Shown here one piece after another: positions 59,253 to 64,000 of a DNA stretch of 64,000 nt. The notes under the pieces are model-generated. The model was not told where the DNA came from. It ran no database searches and saw only the letters and a program-made list of their open reading frames with translations. This stretch comes from Opisthorchis felineus (Eukaryota; Platyhelminthes; Trematoda; Opisthorchiida; Opisthorchiidae), in assembly GCA_004794785.1 (NCBI GenBank), contig SJOL01007164.1, forward strand, positions 470,172-534,171. The letters are read 5' to 3'. The number at the start of each line of letters is the position of its first letter. The stretch's first letter is position 1. A program made the position numbers and the translations under genes.

Positions 59253-60670
59253 GGCTGAAATAAAACACTTACAACTCTTCTTGAGAATTTAGTTTCACTG
59301 ATTTTCCAGTCTAATGAGGATGCACCCAAAACGGACAGTTCCATCAAGCATGGCGTCGAACCACAGACACGTATGTTTGCATTATCGTGTCGTACGCAAT
59401 GGAAGATTACTCGTCAAATTAACGTAGGGGTGACCATGTGACTGAAATTTCGTTTCGCAACATATAAACGCAAGCTTTCTGTGCTCAGTGCAAGGGCCGT
59501 CGAACTGACAGTGGAACAACTGATCGACTGAAGCTGAAACCAGAAGGACGAAAATCAGAGTCCAAGGATTGGAAAAACGGATCAAATAGCCAGTTAGTGT
59601 TTAACTCAACATTGGTATGGCTGCCCCGTTTGGTCAACTCCCGCCGTCACTGTCTGGACATTGCCGCTGTTCGGATCCACACACTAAGTCTAGTGATCCA
59701 GAAGTGCGAAAACAATGTGCTTAGCTGATTAAAGATGGAGTTCCAACTGGGTGTGCTTTCCATAGAACAAGAAATGCATGACAAAAACTGTTTCTGGTTG
59801 TCCCATTTCGCAAAACCAACTATTTCCAACGCCGGTAGTTACGGGCAGAATGGTGTAGATAGAGTAGAAACCTCAGCTCAAAGTTTCTGGACTGAATGGG
59901 TGGGTGCGTAATGCAGTCCTGCGGGAGTTTCGTACCCCGCTTGTCAGGTCATTTTGTTATTGAGCTTGTTCTCAAACAAACCTCTCGTGATCCCCATTCA
60001 CCGGTGCCGTATAACATATGTGGGCATACTCACCCTGGCAGAACACCATGATCTTCTGCATGTATCTGCAATCAGAGGCGTCCTCTGCTACCCAAAAGCA
60101 CGGCAACACTGCAAAACGACTATCCTTCTTTTCAATCATTCATTGCTTATGCAGGGTTGTTCCTTCCACACAAGAACTTTTGTAGGCGATGCGCGGGAGA
60201 AAATCAAGTTCGTCAAGAGTGGGCATCTGCTTATTCATACCCCGCACCAACTGATGTCGAACACTGTGATGGTCGTGGGGGTGGTGAAACCTATCCGGAC
60301 TGATGACTTCCCTCAGTTGAAATTTGTGTAACCGCTCGTTTATGAGCTGTAAACAGAGTTCCAAGTGTACTAATGGAATGTTTCAGCTGAATCTCTCTTT
60401 TAGGATATTCTCCAACTGAATGTGATGTACAGAGTCCGCCCATGTCTTTCAGTTGTGGGCTGTCGAATAGTTTCCTTCAAGAAAATATATTGCTCGGTTT
60501 TATAAGATACTTTACCATGTCTAGTGTAGCTAGGAGTATGTAGGTCGCTCTCGATCTCATTCTCTCCAGGTCCGCCTGATAAGATTAACTAAACGATTGG
60601 GGAATTTGCTTTCATATCACTTGTTTGCACAGACTAGTTTCGCTCTTATTAGAGCAAATAACCAATGCAC
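59253..60670. other. Intergenic, no gene recognised
   Basis: A 125-aa frame at 59954-60331 (+) and a 74-aa one opposite it have no recognisable family. Confidence 0.4.
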
Positions 60671-60671
60671 A

Positions 60672-60756
60672 CCTGTGACCTCGCGGGGAGTTGAACCCCA
60701 GATGCATGACATGAGAGGCGAGCGTGTTATCACCTATTCTACTGGTGCACGCACCT
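60672..60756 (-). tRNA. tRNA-like sequence, probable pseudogene or SINE head
   Basis: The reverse strand has an A-box-like accagtagaataggtgataa and a perfect-looking T-arm ctggggttcaactccccgcg. The anticodon stem between them does not pair and no matching acceptor stem is seen, so a working tRNA is unlikely. Confidence 0.4.
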
Positions 60757-62836
60757 GAATTATCATACCTGAATAGAACAGTCATTGATTTGCCCAGCGA
60801 ATGGAGTATGTCGGGTAAACACGCTTTGTCGCATTTTACGCTACCCAACAAACTACTCGGTTGTGTGAGTAGCTGGAACTTTTCACCCTGGTTTGCAATA
60901 TAGCAGGAGACTGTTAGACTGGGGTACAAACTTGTGTACTGTGTGCGTGTCGGTGAACCGAGCAAAATACAGACACCCGACAGATAAATCACTACGATGT
61001 CACAGTCCTTTCATTGTGCTCTCTAAAAAATGTAACCTGGACATCATTTAGTGCACATTCTAGAATGCATTAAGCCTGGCTAATAGGAACTGGGGGGGGG
61101 GGCATTTGATAATCACGTCCGAATAAAACGATTGATAAGTTAATCCACTTTTCTGGGTCCCATTTCAGCCGAGACTGTCAGTCACTATGTACATGGGAGT
61201 ACCCATTGGTGACTAGTTTGCAACTTGTTAGTTCAGTGTCGAACTATGCACATCTCGCCGAGCTGTCGTAAAATGTATCTGTTTTCGTGTAAGCTGTGCT
61301 TTATTTGGGTCGAAAATCAAAAGGAAATCTTCGATTGGGAGATGTTGTTGGGATGGTCAACCGTAGGACCGGAATTTTTTGCCGGCTCTAGAGTGGGCAG
61401 CTGAATACGGAGGTTCAAGCAGTCAAAACTGGGGAAACGACTAGAAAATGAGTGGAAAGTTATTGAAGTCCGAAGTACATGGAGTTGTGTGAAAGATGTG
61501 AACCGACGCCAGGTGAGGGAGTCAACTCGGATAAAGAGCGGATTGCGTATTGGATTCATGGATTTAACAGTCCTGACTTACCAGGGTAAGGCCAAACTCG
61601 AAACGCCAGCTTTCTGGACACAAGCTTGGTTTCAGAGATTGGATAGCCACAGCCCCCTCCCCATTTGGCTTGACGAATGACAAGTCGGAACGGACCATGT
61701 GTATCATTGTAGTTTGTTGAATCACTAGGGTGTATTGTGGTGACGGTTTTTGGAACGTCTCAGTAAAAACGGATGAATTTATCTGAGGGTAAACTCAAAA
61801 AGAACCGGGAGATGCCATTGATTCGCTCAAGTGTTTTGTCTTCAGAGACAACCACGTGGACACTTATTGCACTGACAGCTGCTACCATACACAATTAAAT
61901 GGATCACGTCACTGCATCACCCACTGCATATGGAAACGGTGCCGACAGTAAACGCGAATAAGAAACCATTTATAAACTGAGACTAGTTGCTGGTGTTAAC
62001 GGAATAGCCCAATGAATCCCAGCTGAGTGTCTCCTTGGTAATATTCAGCGACCTTATAAGTAGTGGTATGTCAAGAAATATCGTTTCAACTAAAATATAC
62101 GGAAGGATTTGCATGGCACATTCAGTTGAATAATATCATTAAGTGGAGGTTTGATTGGGGTTCATTTGAGCCTCCCATTAACGCCAGGTGATAGTGAAAA
62201 TGTGTTCACTTAGCCACTGGCGTACATTTTGACTTTCAAGTGGAAAATAAGGTTGATGGAATCATGGAGACTACGCCCACCAGATGGATCCCAAGAAGGG
62301 CAAAACCTCTAGTGGACCATTGAAGAGTATAGCGACCTTATGTTAAAGTTAATTATTGTATTCCAAACAAAAATTTTCGAGAACATCTACTTAAACACGT
62401 ACGTCTAAATTTTTCCTTCATCTTTGGAAGTAAACCCTTTAGAGGACAAAGCACACGCAAACATTTTAACAAATCCCAACTAATGGCTTTTTGAAGGAGC
62501 ACAACAGTGTGTTAAGTTTACGAGAAAATGTATGGCAGAAGTGCTTTGATTTCAGCCACAACAGATGTAGTGTGTCACAGAGGCACAGGAAGGACAAACC
62601 ATTCAACAAGCGGAACGTCGCCGCACTATTTACAAGTATATCTGCGCCAGGTTTTTACAATAGGTCCAGTCATGTTTCAATGTAATACACTGAAATCATT
62701 AAGGTACTTAGACCGTAGTTGGATGGTGAGCCTTAGTAACTCAGTTCGTCATATCCGTTTGACCTCCAGTCTAAGTTGCGATCAAATATCGTCAGGACTT
62801 GGTCGAAATGTGGTGATTTAGCCCTCCTTCTCCCTA
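60757..62836. other. Intergenic, no gene recognised
   Basis: Contains a G homopolymer of about 12 at 61091-61102 and short frames only (61317-61680, 62491-62821). Confidence 0.45.
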
Positions 62837-63046
62837 CTAGTAAGCAGGATCGTTGAACGCATCCCTAACAGAGGACCGTGAGGTTGATCTTACAAAAACC
62901 TTTCTCTGAATCTTCATCCAAAGAACGTTATCATTCGCTGAGACTATATTGACTGGTCGATAGCGACCCAGATTCTGTTCAAAAGAAGCTCCCTTTACGA
63001 GCACTCGGCTTGCCCTGGGGTCAAGAACGAAACCTGTTTGACCCAC
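62837..63046 (-). mobile_element. Possible LINE reverse-transcriptase trace
   Basis: The minus strand codes VLVKGASFEQNLGRYRPVNI followed by VSAND, resembling the (I)PLFKGG..SN..NYRP(I/V)SL RT block. No other RT motif was found next to it, so the match could be chance. Confidence 0.35.
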
Positions 63047-63684
63047 AGTGCAACTGGTTTCTTGCTACTGTTTGGTTCCTCTCTCCGACGTGATATTGGC
63101 TGGTTCTAGTAATGTAGTTTGAGTGGTAAAAACACTAGCGTTAACGCCTTGCAGACTCTGTCTTCTCAAGATGTTGGGAGTTATCCAATTGCCAGTTAAC
63201 CTACAACCAATGAAAAATGCATCTATGTGGAGGTTGAGTAGAGAGCTAACTTTGCGAATCCAGATGATAAGAAGGCAGCTTGTTGCATTTTACCTCCTCG
63301 CTAAAACAATCTGAGTGATCACAATCTTCCTCTCTAGTCTTCTTCCTAGGCAAGACCAGCATAGAGAGCTCAACCGAGGGTAGCACAAGAGTGGATTGTT
63401 CACAGTAGCACACCGTGTAATACAGTTAAGATGTAACGTTCCCAGAATAGCGGAAAGTCAGGATGGCAACTGCCTGCGCCTACTCTAATCGGTGGTAGCA
63501 CGCAGAAAGCACATACACAAACCACCCCATATAAACTCACGGTCCAAATGTTCTGTTATGACTCCGTCACTAAGCGTACTCATCTTACGTGATATCCTGC
63601 TAAGAAGGTAAATCAAAGTATGAATCCACGTCTTTCCAATCGAGTCCGGATCTCGTTGAACATCATAGTTCACTACCGTTGATG
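63047..63684. other. Intergenic, nothing recognised
   Basis: Short frames 63123-63314 (+) and 63485-63673 (-) show no family similarity. Confidence 0.45.
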
Positions 63685-63995
63685 GTGTGAGGAGAATTGG
63701 GAACTTTTAATCGAGATTTCAACTTGTAACTGAAGCCAACCTATACTGAAATACCGAGAAGCATTATACAGCTTTTTATTCCCTATTGGAAATGATCAGC
63801 TGTTTTCTTCTCACGAAACCTCAGCGAGTCTCGAACCTTTCGGCTAACAGTTTGACCAGTTAACCCTTTGGCGACGAGCGATTAGCTGCAGTTAGCCCGA
63901 TTATCTGATTAGCTCGCAGTTAGACAGGATATACAGCCAGCCATTCTTGAAACACTGGATCTACATCACCTGGTCACACTTGTAAGCTGGCTTCT
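63685..63995 (-). repeat. Dispersed repeat family C, antisense copy at window end
   Basis: On the reverse strand: aaaggttcgagactcgctga (a good B-box), ggtttcgtgagaag, aagctgtataatgcttctcg, then ggttggcttcagttacaagt. Aligns with 47765-48000 and 2541-2720. Confidence 0.68.
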
Positions 63996-64000
63996 CAACT

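Overview
This is a eukaryotic genomic window with two spliced, single-copy-type genes on the + strand in a sea of decayed interspersed repeats. The compact exons with clean GT/AG borders, long introns, tRNA-headed SINEs and RTE-type LINE copies ending in short ATG/GAT repeats suggest a trematode flatworm, most likely an opisthorchiid liver fluke. That assignment is an inference from the repeat style and protein character; no search was run. Nothing looks bacterial: there are no operons, CRISPR arrays or phage genes.

Gene 1 is the 3' part of PPME1 (protein phosphatase methylesterase 1), read as five exons between 4192 and 15864. All exon phases agree. The upstream exons with the nucleophile serine and the catalytic aspartate were not found in 1-4191 and probably lie left of the window. 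The catalytic-histidine exon (11344-11408) and the C-terminal exon are present.

Gene 2 is NDUFAF1 (CIA30), a mitochondrial complex I assembly factor. It is read as four exons, 34335-34616, 38314-38570, 40169-40405 and 56257-56602, with matching phases 0/2/2 and a total of about 373 codons. Its last intron is 15.85 kb long and holds an almost full-length RTE retrotransposon in antisense. The first exon is the least certain.

The remaining sequence is intergenic or intronic. Recognisable content is: several RTE/LINE reverse-transcriptase relics (17.2-17.8, 20.5-20.9, 30.7-31.7, 32.1-33.3, 35.7-36.1, 48.4-51.3, 56.8-58.0 and perhaps 62.8-63.0 kb); a tRNA-derived SINE family with full copies on both strands; a second tRNA-like composite family that shares the SINE tail; a third family with a B-box-like motif (2.5, 47.8, 58.1 and 63.7 kb); a pair of ~80-bp repeats; TA microsatellites; and two assembly gaps. 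Most of the many short open frames are chance or repeat-borne. I found no convincing new biological system; the most interesting points are the split-codon gene models, the giant repeat-filled NDUFAF1 intron and the tail sharing among the SINE-like families.
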